Below, piece by piece: positions 43,681 to 55,511 of a DNA stretch of 64,000 bases (positions are counted from its first letter, which is position 1; each line of letters starts with the position of its first letter). Source of the stretch: Dromaius novaehollandiae (Eukaryota > Chordata > Aves > Casuariiformes > Dromaiidae). The position numbers and the translations under genes are program-made. The stretch covers positions 2,976,001 through 3,040,000 of the forward strand of contig NW_026991398.1 of the NCBI RefSeq assembly GCF_036370855.1, read 5' to 3'. A model generated the notes under the pieces. The model ran no database searches and was not told where the DNA came from. It worked only from the letters and a program-made list of their open reading frames with translations.

Positions 43681-46110
43681 GCTGCCCATCTCTCCTCACA
43701 AGCAATTCCCTGTTTATCTCCAGCAGCTCTTGTGCATTGTGCATTCTGTCTGCGATAGTCACATTTGTGCACAAGTTTGTATTCCTCCCACTTCTCCAAA
43801 GTCGCAAAGCCCATCTCTCTAACCCAGAGGCCTTCTGTAAATCTGCCTATCACTGTGTCAGAGGTGGCCTCCCAAGTAGCATCTCTGTAATAAAAGGGGA
43901 TCTCCTTAGTACTGTACCCGAACGATAGGCTCTTTTTCCCACGCTGGAGCCAAGAATGCACTCAGGGAATTGCACCCAAAAAGGTCCTGTTGCTGTGCTT
44001 GGGATTTCCATTGGCTAAGGGGGATGTGCGCAGAGGGTGATGTGCGAGGGAGGGAGGGCTGGATGGAGCCCTCACTTGTGGGTGCCCAGTGCCCCTGGAG
44101 AGGGTGAGTGGTCAAGAGGTCTTTGCTGGGGACTGTCCCACCTATTAGAGTGCTGGTGAGAGATGTCCATCCTTCTGGAAGGGAGTATGGAGCCACCCGG
44201 AGAGCACAGGGGATCTCCAGGGGCAGCGTGTGCCTGGGATGGGCAGTGAGTGGAGACCCCCCAAACCAGGGGTAGTCACCTAAAGGTGAAGGGCCAAACC
44301 GAGGAATGCAGCACATCAGGGCTCTGCAGTCTCAGGAGAGGGAGTGGGCTGGGTCTAAGGACACCTCTGAACCCCTCCTGAGCAATGTGAAATGGCCTGT
44401 GATTGCTCCAAGCACCCTCCACAGCTACAGACCCTGGGGAGGGTTTGTCAGGTGCAATGATGCTGGTCCAGATGGCTATGCCCTGACCAGGATGGCCAGT
44501 GTGGAGTCACCCTGGGGCCTCACATCTGGTTGCCTTGCAGAGCAGCACTGCCAACCCAGGGCCTTGCAGGAAGCACAAGGGAGGGGTGCAGGAATGGCCG
44601 TCTAGGCCAGCACGGACACACTGACCTGGGAAAGGCTCTCTAGGGAGCAGGGATGTCTCCAGAGAAGAGCAAAGGAGCAATTGTGTGCTTGTGGGGAGGA
44701 ATAAATGAAAACCTGTTTCCGTGTGTGTCAGCTCCGGGCAGGCTGCTCTGTCACTGGAGCTGCCTGAGGAGCCCCGGGGCCAGGACTCTTGTGCTGTGCT
44801 GGGGAGAGGGGCTGCCCAGAGGGGCTGCAGGCAGCCAGGGTTAAGGATCTCTGGTCATGAGAGCAGTGGAGACATGGAGTGCCTGGCCTCCATTGCCTTG
44901 TGCCATTGCTGGCCCCCAGGTGTGGGGCTGATGGGGAGGCTGACTCCCCTCTCTGCCCCCCAGCAGCTGCTGTGCCCTGCAGAGGGGCTGGGGCTGTGGG
45001 GTGAGTGCCCAGAGCTCTGCAGCCCCCTGCCACAGGCACTGCTGTGGGGCCACCCCAGCCTGGTCTGCTCTGCTGGGTGGGCTGGGGAGAGGGCAGGGGA
45101 GGTGGGGAGAGCTGGGGAGGGTCTGGTCTGGTCTGGAAAGGGCCCAGGAGAGGACAAATGCCAGCAGGCAGCTCCTGCGTGTGAACGGCAGTGTGGGAGC
45201 ACACAGCCATGTGCTTGCAGGCAAATGCAGGTCTGCTGGGAAAGGCAGCAGGACATGGTGGGTGCAGGAGAGGAGAGCCCAGGTTGTTCCCTGTGTTGCA
45301 CGGACACAGTGGGGAAGCTGCCCCAGGGCCATTGTCCCAGACCAGCCCCTCACATCACCCCTTTCCAGCACTGGCTGCTCACCCAGCTGTGGAGTGGTCC
45401 ATGGCCAGCTCCATCCTCCTGCAGGTCCCTGTATCCCGATAGAGGGGAAAAGGCCAGCCTTGCATGGCCTCTCTTCTGCACCAGAACCCCGCAGATGCTG
45501 AAGCACAGCTGTCTGCTGACCTCCATGTGGGGCACAGCCCAGACTGGGCAGGGGCTGGGTGCTTGGAATCCTCAGACTCCAGGGGATCATTTAAGAGTCA
45601 TTTAATAATACCCCAGCAGTTTCCATGTCCGAGGTCTGTGGTTCCAGGTCCAGCTGAGCTCTGGCTTTCCCCACTCCATCCCTGCATGCACGGACAAGGT
45701 CTCGATGCTCCCCCTGGGCAGCCCATGCCCCTTCCACCCTCTGTGCACTTCCATCCCAGCACCCTGAGCACTGGTGCTGCTGCCAGGGCAGAGGTGGAGG
45801 ATCCCCCGGAGCAGCTCCTCAGGGAGCTCCCCAGGGAAATGCTGTGCCCAGCCCCAGCCTCAGCCCCAGCCCCAGTGTGGCAGAGGGGAGCTGCCCTCTC
45901 CCAACCCACCCTGGCAGTGCCAGCCCCACCTCAGCCTGCTCCTGAAAGGCTCCAGTGCAGCCCTGGAGGGAGCTGGAGCTGCCTTGAGCCTGGAGCAGTC
46001 TGGCAGCAGGAGGGTTTGACATGGGCACGGCAGTAGCAGTGCTGGGAGCAGGGGAGGAGCAGGGAAATTGTGGCAGAGACCCCTGCCCTCGGCTGCATGG
46101 CCAGGGCACT
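43681..46110 (+). repeat. Receptor-unit 3' flank module of the 42745 receptor
   Basis: Colinear with 9872-12310 over its whole length and highly similar by eye. This includes the long GC-rich part with overlapping frames (44721-45605 and antisense) and a degenerate CCCCAG run near 45846-45875. Frames are interrupted differently in the two copies, so they are not genes. Confidence 0.7.
43889..43894 (+). terminator. AATAAA poly(A) signal of the 42745 receptor
   Basis: AATAAAAGGGGATC, 209 bases after the stop, matching the other units. Confidence 0.7.
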
Positions 46111-46540
46111 GGAGGGGTGATGCCTTTGTGGCTGATCAGGCTCCAGGTTCAGGGTGGATGCCAGCTCAAAGGTAGGAGCACCAAGATTTTCATGGGCTTC
46201 AGTGCAGCTGTGACCATGGTGAAGGCAAGTGGGCAGACCCAGGCGCAGGCAACTGTGAAAGCTGGGGGTGGAAAAGTCAACGTGGGGCTGGTGAAGATCC
46301 TCCCTCTGCTCCCTATGGGGAAGAGAGTCCCCAGGCAATGCTGGACTCCACTTTGGCTGATGGGAGAGGAGCACAGGGAGGTTGGAAGAGGCAGATGGAG
46401 CCTCTCAGGGTTCATGAGGGAGTTTTCCAAACACCAAGACTGAGCCAGGGAGGGGCATTGGGATCTTCCCCCGATGCTCTCCCAGCCGAGCTCATTCTGC
46501 TCTGCCCCAGGTGCTCTTGTCCCCGTGCCAGTGGTGCCAG
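46110..46540. other. No gene recognised
   Basis: Spacer where the 3' flanks of two convergent receptors (42745 plus, 48425 minus) approach each other. Short frames only. Confidence 0.25.
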
Positions 46541-46544
46541 AGTA

Positions 46545-46660
46545 GAGGCTGAGAATTCATGGATTCACAGAGGAGTTTTGGTGGGAAGGGATCTCTGGAG
46601 GTCTCCAGTCCAACCTCCCACACAAAGCAGGGCTGTAGGAGCCCTGCAGTCCCATCTGGC
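46545..46660 (-). mobile_element. CR1 3'-end fragment, antisense
   Basis: ATTCATGGATTCACAGAGGA, then TTGGTGGGAAGGGATCTCTG and AGTCCAACCTCCC, follow the familiar antisense order of the CR1 3' terminus in birds. Confidence 0.6.
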
Positions 46661-46789
46661 CATCACTGGACTGTGCCTGACCCTGGTTAGGATCCCCAAG
46701 CCTGCTCTGCTCCTCTTGTCCAGGCTCTGCAGAACGGCACCTCTCATCAGTGGGTCCCTGCCCCACCTGCCTTGCTGGCACCCTCGGCT

Positions 46790-47560
46790 CCCGGATCCGC
46801 TTCCCACATGGAGCAGCCCTGCTGTGGGGCCATGGACCGTGCTGGTTGGGGTGGGAAGCAGACCCAGCTGGACAGGTGTCACCACCACTGATACTGCTGG
46901 CACTTGTCTGTGCCCATGGACAGTGCTCAGAGGGACCCCAAGATGTTGGCAATAGCAGGAGATGTGTTTGGGGGGACACTAGCTCCAGCCTGTGGTGTTT
47001 CACTGAGGGTGCAGGAATCACTCTCCAGGGCCCCTTCCCTGGGACTCCTGGGTCCCCACTGCCTCTCCTGCAATTGCAGAGCCCTCGTTTCCCCATGCAT
47101 ACCTGGATTTAGTGCTCTACCTTCTGGTTACTCCACTGTGGACCATCCCTCACTTTGTGAGGCCCCACTCACTGCCCTCCCCCAGGTACACGCTGACCCT
47201 GGAGATCCCCTGAGCTCTCCTGGGGGTTCAGATTCCCCTCCAGAAGGATGGGCATCTCTCATCAGCACTGTCACCTGTGAGACAGCCCCAGGCAGGCAAT
47301 TCAGAGACCATTCCCCATCCCCACTGGCACTGGTCACTGAGAAATGAGCTCTGAGTGCAGCCCTCGGTCCCTAACAGATCACCCAGGGACTCTGAGCTCA
47401 TCCTCTTGAGCCCATGGAGTACGGAAGTAGAACACCAGACCTCTTAGTGATCCAACCCCTCAAGCATATTGTTGACTCCATCTCCTGAAGAAAGGCCAGA
47501 TTTCAGGCACGTCACAGGGGAGATCCCCTTTTATTGTGGAAATGTTATTCTGGAGGCCAG
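46790..47560 (-). repeat. Receptor-unit 3' flank module of the 48425 receptor
   Basis: Minus-orientation relative of 53860-54470 and of the inverted 10080-10450. It carries AGATGCCCATCCTTCTGGA-type sequence (47247, reverse) and a poly(A) signal at 47535-47530. It is more diverged than the other copies. Confidence 0.55.
47530..47535 (-). terminator. AATAAA, displaced poly(A) signal of the 48425 receptor
   Basis: TTTATT on the plus strand in the family context CCCCTTTTATTG. It lies about 890 bases beyond the stop instead of about 200, because 47600-48400 is not module DNA. Confidence 0.5.
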
Positions 47561-47599
47561 GACTGACATAAGGGTGCCCATTGCCTGCTCCTGCCTGTA

Positions 47600-48424
47600 C
47601 TTCCAGGACACATGCACGTGGAAACACAAGCCTACCACCACCAGGTCATGAGAACTCCTGGGCCATATCCACAGAGCACAGAAGGTCAGCATGGAAATGA
47701 AGAAAACAACTCTAAAAAGAAGAAGTCCTGCTGCTGTGCGGGGATGTGTCTCCAGGAAAGCTGCAGCCTCCATGGGAAGGCTGCAGTGAGGAAATGCCTG
47801 CTGTGGCAGTGGGGGGGATGATACTGTCAAGCACGGAGTCTGTCCCCACAAGCTGCTGCCTGACTCCCCTCCCCTCCCCTCCCCCTCCACTTGTAGTGTT
47901 GGGGCACAGGAGAGGGAAGGGACCAGCCCACGGTGACAGCTGGCTGCCACCCTCGCAGAAACGGGGTGTGAGATCACACCCTGACTGTGGCCAGGGGAGC
48001 TGAGCTCTCCTAATGGACACCGGACCCGTGGTCTCACCCTGACTATACTTGTCTGAGCCTGACTCTGTGCCCCTGAGGTTTCTTGGTGTCAGTGCTGAAA
48101 GAGACACTGCAAAGGGAAACTCTCCTTATTGCCCTGAGGGCATCCAAGGCAACTCAAACCAGGGACTCTGAGGTTTCCCCATTTCTGCTGGTGAAGGAGG
48201 AAGCCTGGCTTCCTGCTTCAACACAGTCTCTGGGTGAGACTGAAAGAAGAGATTCCTGAGGACGAGTGGCATGAACCTATTTTTTTTTTTTTTTTTTTTT
48301 TGCAAGAGCGTATCAAAGAAAAGTAAGAAAAAAGAGAAATGAACAACACATTCTTGAACTTTCTGAACAATACAGTCTTGAGGCCAAATATCCTGGGAAT
48401 GATAAGTGGATGCACATGGGACAG
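47600..48424 (-). other. Non-module DNA in the 48425 receptor 3' region, with a poly-T tract
   Basis: Unlike the 3' regions of the other receptors. It holds a (CCCCT)n run at 47868-47886 and a 22-base T tract at 48280-48301 (poly-A on the receptor strand). The tract may be the tail of an inserted element, or simple-repeat growth. No open frame of interest was seen. Confidence 0.4.
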
Positions 48425-49360
48425 TTATTGGTGCTGATCTTGGACCCACTGGAACAGTTTCCTCAGTGCCTCCTTGAGCTCCTTGTTCCTCATGCTGTAG
48501 ATGAGGGGGTTCACTGCTGGAGGCACCACCGAGTACAGAACAGCCACCACCAGATCCAGAGCTGGGGAGGAGAGGGAGGGGGGCTTCAGGTAGGCAAACA
48601 TGACAGTGCTGAGAAACAGGGAGACCACGGCCAGGTGCGGGAGGCACATGGAAAAGGCTTTGTGCTGGCCCTGCTCAGAGGGGATCCTCAGCACAGCAGT
48701 GAAGATCTGCACGTAGGACAGCACAATGAAAACGAAACACCCAAAGCTTAAACAGCCACTAACCACAAGAAGCCTGACTTCCCTGAGGTAGGATTCTGAG
48801 CAGGAGCGCTTGAGGATCTGAGGGATTTCACAGAAGAACTGGTCCACTGTGTTGCCTTGGCAGAGTGGTATTGAAAATGTGTTAGCAGTGTGCAGGAGAG
48901 CATTGAGAAAACCACTGGCCCAGGCAGCTGCTGCCATTTTCATACAAGCTCTGCTGTCCAGGAGGATCCCATAGTGCAGGGGTTTGCAGATGGCAACATA
49001 GCGGTCATAGGCCATGACTGTGAGGAGAGAATACTCTGCTGAAAATAAGAAAAAGAAGAAAAAGACTTGGGCAGCACATCCTGAGTAGGAAATGGCCCTG
49101 GTGTTCCACAGGGAATTGGCCATGGATTTGGGGAGAGTGGTGGAGATGGAGCCAAGGTCGAGGAGGGAGAGGTTGAGGAGGAAGAAGTACATGGGGGTGT
49201 GGAGGCGGTGGTTGCAGGCTATGGCTGTGATGATGAGGCCGTTGCCCAGGAGGGCAGCCAGGTAGATGCCCAGGAAGAGAGCGAAGTGCAAGAGCTGCAT
49301 CTCCCGTGTGTCTGCGAATGCCAGGAGGAGGAACTCGTTGAAGGAGCTGCTGTTGGTCAT
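48425..49360 (-). CDS. Olfactory receptor, family 14 (14J1-like), intact
   Basis: Intact 311-residue odorant receptor starting MTNSSSFNEF. It has NSS glycosylation at 3-5, GN 39-40, LHTPMYFFLLNLS 53-65, a canonical MAYDRYVAICKPLHYG (116-131), KAFSMCLPHL 234-243 and PPAVNPLIYSMRN 280-292. An unusual run of five phenylalanines sits in TM3. Near TM5 it reads LKRSCSESYLREVRLLVV, with two arginines where the paralogs have Leu and Gly. The C-terminus WVQDQHQ differs from the VLVQQQ of the others. It is preceded by a full upstream module (donor 51541, acceptor 49388) and lies head-to-tail with the 54552 gene. It has the best-preserved signature of the set. Confidence 0.95.
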   Translation of the reverse strand: MTNSSSFNEFLLLAFADTREMQLLHFALFLGIYLAALLGNGLIITAIACNHRLHTPMYFFLLNLSLLDLGSISTTLPKSMANSLWNTRAISYSGCAAQVFFFFFLFSAEYSLLTVMAYDRYVAICKPLHYGILLDSRACMKMAAAAWASGFLNALLHTANTFSIPLCQGNTVDQFFCEIPQILKRSCSESYLREVRLLVVSGCLSFGCFVFIVLSYVQIFTAVLRIPSEQGQHKAFSMCLPHLAVVSLFLSTVMFAYLKPPSLSSPALDLVVAVLYSVVPPAVNPLIYSMRNKELKEALRKLFQWVQDQHQ

Positions 49361-49387
49361 TTGGTCCCACTGGGCTTTGGGGATTGT

Positions 49388-51541
49388 CTAAGGAGGAAAA
49401 GACATTGGCAAGTTAGGGGAGACCTTCCAAGGAAAAAGAAAAAAAAATCTAATTGAAAATACTACTTTGCGTCTCTCTTTTTTGGGAGGATCTCTGGGCA
49501 GGTACTTTGCTTGAGCTCTGATTTGTGCTGCCTGAGTGTGCTGTGAGGAGCAGAAGCCTCTGCCCATGGGCTGCAGAGGAGCAAGTCCTGATGTACAGTA
49601 GTGGGAACATGGGAATGCAGGTAAACAGCTCGGACTCTCATAATTTCTGTCAAATAAAATCTATTCATCCTGTGGAAGGGCTTTTCAATGTCTTCAGTAC
49701 CTGCTCTAAAGAATGAGGGTTGAGAAACAGAGTTTTAGGGATTTTTTAAATGGGGTTTATTTTCTTTTAGATGCCCCTGTTACCCCTGGGGAGTGTTCCT
49801 CAAAGGTAGAAATTCTCAGCATTTCTACTATGAGTCTTTAAAAACAAAAAGATTCACTGCCACTTGGTGCAGAGTGAGGACAGCTTGTCTGTCTATTAGC
49901 CTTGTTCCCAGCTGTCCTGTGCTCCCACCTCTTTGAGCTGGGGGATGATCACACTCATATGTTGCCCTAAAAAGAAACTAGCCACATCTGGGAGCAGATG
50001 AGTCCAGTTTCAAAGTGCAGATCTCCAACCTTCTCCGCCTTTCTCAGGGCACCAGAGGGAGGTCTCTACACTCCCCTTCTAGCCAAGGACACACAGGGCT
50101 CTTTTCAGATGCCCATATACAGCCTCCCACCACAATCTCCATGCTCTCAGCACCTCTGCAGCTTCTTTGTTTGCCTCTCAGATATCACAGAGATGCTGTG
50201 AGACAGCAGTGCCTTTCTAGAGGGCAGCTCGCAGCCTGGCAGGACCCAACAGGGAAACAGTCAAAGGACCATTAGGACTGACGATGGGTTCTCCTTAAGG
50301 GACAGTCAGCTCAATTCCTAATCCCACAGACTGCATTTCCTGGAGCTGCACAGGCTAGAAGGGGGCTGCGGACACTCTACTCCAGTGCAGACCCCTCTCT
50401 TGCACAACTCGCAGGGCAGGTGTCTCAACTGCAGCTGAAAAACCCCCAACCCCAGGGAGCTCGAGAGAAGAACAGGAGCAGCATGGAGAGGAGGGGAAAG
50501 AAGAAGCAACACCATGATCCTGCTGCCAAGGGAGGCAAGGAGAGAGACAGACAGGCACTCGGGAAAGCCTTCACCTTACCCAGCCAGGCATGCTGCCTCC
50601 CAGACTGTGACATCGCAGGGCAGTCACTCTCAGCCCCTTTGTTGGGCAGCAGTAAACTTGCCCGTGGTAGGAGAGAAGCCCCTCTCCTCTGCCAGAGGTC
50701 TGGCTGCAGAGGAGGCGGCTCATGCCCTGCACCCCATGGCTGTCAAGGCAGAGGCTCTGCTGGGTGGGAGAGGAGACATGGGAGGCTTGCTCGGAAGAAG
50801 CCGTCTGCATTGCAGGGACTGACCAAGACTTGCTCAAATCCATCCTGCCATAATGATTGTTAGCAGTTCCCTCTCCTTCCCTGCCCATCTCTGCTGCCTG
50901 GCACTGTCCTTGCCGGCAGCTCTTTCTCTGTCCCAACATCTTTTCCCTGCCAGTGCTCCCAGACCCCTTCCCACCCTCTGTGTGCTCAGTTCTGCCCTAC
51001 AGAAACTGCCCAGGACAGGGCACTGGGCACAGGTATCTCTGTTCTCACAGGTCCTAAGGAGCAGGTCAGAAAAGCTCTTAAAAGGCAATAAAGGTGCTGC
51101 TGGTGCTGTCTGTCGGCTGAGGTGGGGTTGAAGGGGTTTGCTGGAGTTTCTCACAGACCTATTGATCTCTGAGAGTGAAGGTTTCAGAGTCCATGTTCCT
51201 TGCCAAACCAGAAGGCTCTTTCCTCTTTTCTCCTTGCCAAAATTAGGATGTATTTTTTCTAGTTTTAGTAGTACTAACGAGCTTTTACTAGAAGGAAAAC
51301 TCCTTCCCTTTCAATTAGCCTTTTTTTGACCTTCCTCTGAAAAGACCCTTTGGACATAACCTGTGCATGAGCTCGCACTGCTGGCACCTCTGATCCATGC
51401 AGCACCTTCTCAACAGGAGAATGAACCTGTCCTGCCACAGGTCACTGAATTCATGACTCAATCTATCAGTTATAGGATGGACTGGGTTCAGAAGACCCCT
51501 CCAGGAACCTCAGTAGCATTGCCCTGAAGCCAGACGCTTAC
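49388..51541 (-). other. Inferred 5'-UTR intron of the 48425 receptor
   Basis: Donor GTAAGC at 51541-51536 (the only copy with C at the sixth position). The acceptor TTTTCCTCCTTAG ends at 49388, 27 bases before the ATG. About 2.15 kb. The interior is colinear with the introns of 8937 and 54552. Confidence 0.55.
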
Positions 51542-53200
51542 CGTGTCAGGGGCTGTGAAGATTCCTCCCACAAGAAGCTCTCCTCTGTCCTCCCACTCCT
51601 CACTGCCTTCCACTTCTCGCTGCCTTCTCTCATCTCATGTCAGCAGCAGCAGGCAGTGCCCGCAGCCCTGCTGCTCTTGGCAGAGGAGCTGCTCCTGCAC
51701 ACAGCTGTGTCTGGGCAGTGCTGCCAGGTTGCCATGAGCTCCCTCCATCCCAGGAGCCTGGCCCCACTCAGGAGCAGAGGCCCGGCTGATGTCCTCAATT
51801 TCTCTGTCCCTTGTGCTCCCTCCTCCTGGGAAATGTTCACTCAGGTAGACTAAAATAATCACTTATTCTCCTTTGGTAAAGAGTGGAGAAAGACAGATTC
51901 CAACACTGCAGTTTATTTCATCAGAGGATGACTATCTGTGATAGGTGGAAATGTCCCACTCTCGAAGTCCCTATTCCCATCTCTTAACTAGGCAGGACAC
52001 CTAGAAAAGGGACAAGAAGGGAGCTCATGGACACGTGGTTCAGGTGTTGTTGCAGATGAGTCTCTCTGGGTATCTCATGCCAGTTTAGAAGCCTCTGGGA
52101 TGCAGTGGGATTCAGATCCCTCCTGTGAACCCCACAAACACACAGGAGGTGAGATTCCCCTTACCAAGCCAAAGTGAGCACAACAGAGGTGTCTGCATGG
52201 GAGCTCCTTGTCTATGCTCCCATTGGAATCACTGGAGATGGAGGGTGGGAGTCAGCTGGACACACACAAACACCTGGTGACAGCTGAAGAGGCAGAGGTG
52301 GTCCCAGGCATGTGCCAGTGTCTGCTTGCTCTGATGGAGCAACTATGAGACCCACATCCTTCTGGAGCATTAGGTGGGGGCCAGATGAGGAATCTTCTTG
52401 GTCGTCTCAAATGACCCTGGATGCCTACTACAACCACAGCTTATCTCACTAGGGAGCTGAGACATCTGAAGATCCCAATGTTAAAAACAGCTATTGTGGT
52501 TCAGTGCAGACACTTCATTTAATGACACAGAAATAGGCCTGTGGGGCCATTTCAGATGCCTGGGATGTCCAGGACAACCACGTGTCCCTAGCAGATACAG
52601 CATGGGACCTACAGGAAAAGCATGCCCCTTCAGAGTGGTTGCCGGGGCAGTGTCCCAGGGCATCTCAGGTTTCCTGCCTGTGCCCCAACAAATGAATCCC
52701 ATCACTGTCTTTAGGCAAAATCTGCACTGTCTGCATCCAACTGCACTTCCTAAATGGGAGAGGCACATCACACCAAGGTTTCTGCTCTAGTCTCTACCCT
52801 CTCCAACCCTTCTAGCTCTCTTCCCCCTGAATGTCTTCTCACTCCTCAATATGATAAGAACAGGCACTGGGCTCACGGTGTCCTTAGGGTGGCTGGATCA
52901 CAAGCTGCCCAGGCCCAGGGGCTTCTTCAGTCACACCCTGTTCTACCTGGAGATTGGTTCAAGTTTGCCACAGGCCCTAAGGTGCTGCAGAGGCAGCTCA
53001 GGCAGCAAACCCCTCTCCTGGCATTCCTGCACAGCCCAGCTCTGTTTCTCCCTGGCCTTGGGCACTGCAGGGTTTGCTTTCTTTGTGGCAACCTCCTTTC
53101 ACCATTACATTGCCACCTGCTATCCATGCCAGCATGTCACCACTTCCAATCAAAGTCTTTGCATACATGAGGTCTTTGGTAACATGTTTTCCTGTGACAA
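51542..53200 (-). repeat. Receptor-unit upstream module of the 48425 receptor
   Basis: Colinear, reading leftwards, with 59620-57968 and 33650-32068. The candidate noncoding exon is about 51860-51542. The junction with the next unit's 3' flank is near 53205, where AATCTTGACA gives way to GCTCTGCCTGTTGTGG. Confidence 0.65.
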
Positions 53201-53204
53201 ATCT

Positions 53205-54551
53205 TGACAGCTCTGCCTGTTGTGGTGCTCAGGGCAGCTCCCCAAGCAGCACAGCTTTGCCTGAGGGACCTCTTGGTCCTCGGCCTCTGCTCCAGCACAG
53301 CTGGAGCAAGAACAAGAGCTCCTGGGCCAGGCCAACATCCCCCTGGCACAGTCCCTGCGACAGTCTTCGGTGCCCCATCTCCCCACAGCCCTCCTGCTTT
53401 GGCAGCCTCCACAGTTTCTGTACCTTGCCCAGCCCTGGCCATGTCCCACGCAGGGGTCAGCACACAGCCGTCCCCAGGGCCTGCTGGGGTCTGGGCCAGG
53501 AGAGAGGCTGCCTAGGCCTGGCTCTTCCCCTCCATACAGGCACTGAGCCCAGCAGGAACGAGCTGGCCGCACAGCAAGACTCGCCCATAAACCTGGGCTG
53601 TGCAGCCAGGGCTGCAAATGGCCTCCACTCTCCTGCGCCCGGCATGTCTTGCTTCCCCTCCATGAGACCTGGCTCTGCCCCACAAACCCACCGGTGTGTG
53701 TCCTCACCCCAGGGAGGGCATCAGTGCTGGCCTGCCTGGCCACTCCTGGAGCCTCCCCTGTGCTCCCCGCAGGGCCCCGAGCTGGCGGTGCTGCTCTGCA
53801 GAGCGAGCGGGTTGTGGTGTCCCAGGGCCAGGGGGTGACTCCGCACTGGCCGTGGTGGTTGGGGTGAGAAGCAGGCCCAGCTGGATGGGCATCATTGCAC
53901 CTGACAACCCCCTACCAAGGGGTCTGTGGCCATGGATGATGCTCTGAGCAATCACAGGGCATTTCAGATGGCTCAGGCTGTGTTCAGGTGTGTCCTGAGA
54001 AGCAACCCGGGGTTTGTCAAAGAAGGTGACATGAACCACTCTCCAGGCTCCCTTCTCCATGCCTGCAGGGTCCCCACTGTGGGCATCTGTCACCAGCCCT
54101 GTCATAGGGCAGACAGTCCCAGGCAGATACCGCTTGACCATTCAGCACCTCCAGGAGCACTGGGCACCCACAAGTCAGAGCTGAATGCAGCCCTCATTCC
54201 CTAACACAGCACCCCATGAGCTCATCGCCTTGACCCCATGGAGACCTCCCAGAAAGCAACAGTCCTTTTCAGGGTGAAAGCCCTTCGGTGAATTCTTGCC
54301 TCCAGTTGTGGAAGAAGAAACCAGATTTCAAGCACTGCACTGAGGAAATCCCCTTTTATTAGAGACAGGCCAGCTCTGACACAGTGACAGACACATTCAC
54401 AGAAGGCCTCTGGGTCAGACAGACTGGGTTTGTGTGTCTGGAGATGTGGGATGAATTCAAAAACTTCTGTACAAACACGAGTATTAGAGGGAGAATGCCC
54501 AAAGCATGAGAGCTGTCTGAGAAAATTAGAAATCACCTGTGAATAGGCAGC
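53205..54551 (-). repeat. Receptor-unit 3' flank module of the 54552 receptor
   Basis: Nearly identical by eye to 27740-28980 plus the receptor 3' UTR. The two share their distal breakpoint sequence (TCTGCCTGTTGTG), so they descend from one duplication. Confidence 0.7.
54355..54360 (-). terminator. AATAAA poly(A) signal of the 54552 receptor
   Basis: TTTATT on the plus strand in the family context, about 190 bases beyond the stop. Confidence 0.7.
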
Positions 54552-55505
54552 TTACTGCTGCTGAACTAATACCACTTGAATGAGTTTCCTCAGGGCCTCC
54601 TTGAGCTCCTTGTTCCTCAAGCTGTAGATGAGGGGGTTCACTGCTGGAGGCACCACCGAGTACAGAACAGACACCACCAGATCCAGAGCTGGGGAGGAGA
54701 GGGAGGGGGGCTTCAGGTAGGCAAACATTGGTGTGCTGATGAACAGGGAGACCACGGCCAGGTGAGGGAGGCACATGGAAAAGGCTTTGTGCCGGCCCTG
54801 CTCAGAGGGGATCCTCAGCACGACTGTGAAGATCTGCACGTAGGACACCACAATGAAAATGAAACACCCAAAGCCTAAACAGGCACTAACCACAATAAGT
54901 CCAACTTCCCTGAGGTAGGATTCTGAGCAGGAGAGCTTGAGGATCTGGGGGATTTCACAGAAGAACTGGCCCACTGTGTTGCCTTGGCAGAGTGGTGTTG
55001 AAAATGTGTTAGCAGTGTGCAGGAGAGCATTGAGAAAACCACTGCCCCAGGCAGCTGCTGCCATTTTGGCACAAGCTCTGCTGTCCATGATGGTCCCATA
55101 GTGCAGGGGTCTGCAGATGGCAACGTAGCGGTCATAGGCCATGACTGTGAGGACAGAATACTGTGCTGAAAACAAGAATGCAACCAGGAAGACCTGGGCA
55201 ACACATCCCAAATAGGAAATGGCCCTGGTGTCCCACAGGGAATTGGCCATGGATCTGGGGACAGTGGTGGAGATGGAGCTGATGTCGAGGAGGGAGAGGT
55301 TGAGGAGGAAGAAGTACATGGGGGTGTGGAGGTGGTGGTCGCAGGCTATGGCTGTGATGATGAGGCCGTTGCCCAGGAGGGCAGCCAGGTAGATGCCCAG
55401 GAAGAGCGAGAAGTGCAAGAGCTGCAGCTCCCGTGTGTCTGCAAAAGCCAGGAGGAAGAACTCGTTGAGGGAGCTGCTGTTGGACATTTTGCTATCTTCG
55501 GGCAT
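54552..55505 (-). CDS. Olfactory receptor, family 14 (14J1-like), intact
   Basis: Intact odorant receptor. The longest frame is 317 residues (MPEDSK then MSNSSSLNEFF), while the start used by all paralogs is the second ATG at 55487, giving 311 residues. It shows NSS glycosylation at 3-5 (from that start), GN in TM1, LHTPMYFFLLNLS, canonical MAYDRYVAICRPLHYG, KAFSMCLPHL and PPAVNPLIYSLRN. The inferred splice acceptor ends at 55512, just upstream of the first ATG, so both ATGs would lie in the coding exon. It is followed by a normal 3' UTR and preceded by a complete upstream module, making it the most complete unit in the window. Confidence 0.95.
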   Translation of the reverse strand: MPEDSKMSNSSSLNEFFLLAFADTRELQLLHFSLFLGIYLAALLGNGLIITAIACDHHLHTPMYFFLLNLSLLDISSISTTVPRSMANSLWDTRAISYLGCVAQVFLVAFLFSAQYSVLTVMAYDRYVAICRPLHYGTIMDSRACAKMAAAAWGSGFLNALLHTANTFSTPLCQGNTVGQFFCEIPQILKLSCSESYLREVGLIVVSACLGFGCFIFIVVSYVQIFTVVLRIPSEQGRHKAFSMCLPHLAVVSLFISTPMFAYLKPPSLSSPALDLVVSVLYSVVPPAVNPLIYSLRNKELKEALRKLIQVVLVQQQ

Positions 55506-55511
55506 GGGGGA

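Noticed and set aside
48280-48301. Poly-T tract as proof that the 48425 receptor is a retrocopy
   Set aside because: The upstream intron and donor module are present for this gene, so it is a genomic duplicate. The tract is more likely a separate insertion or simple-repeat growth.
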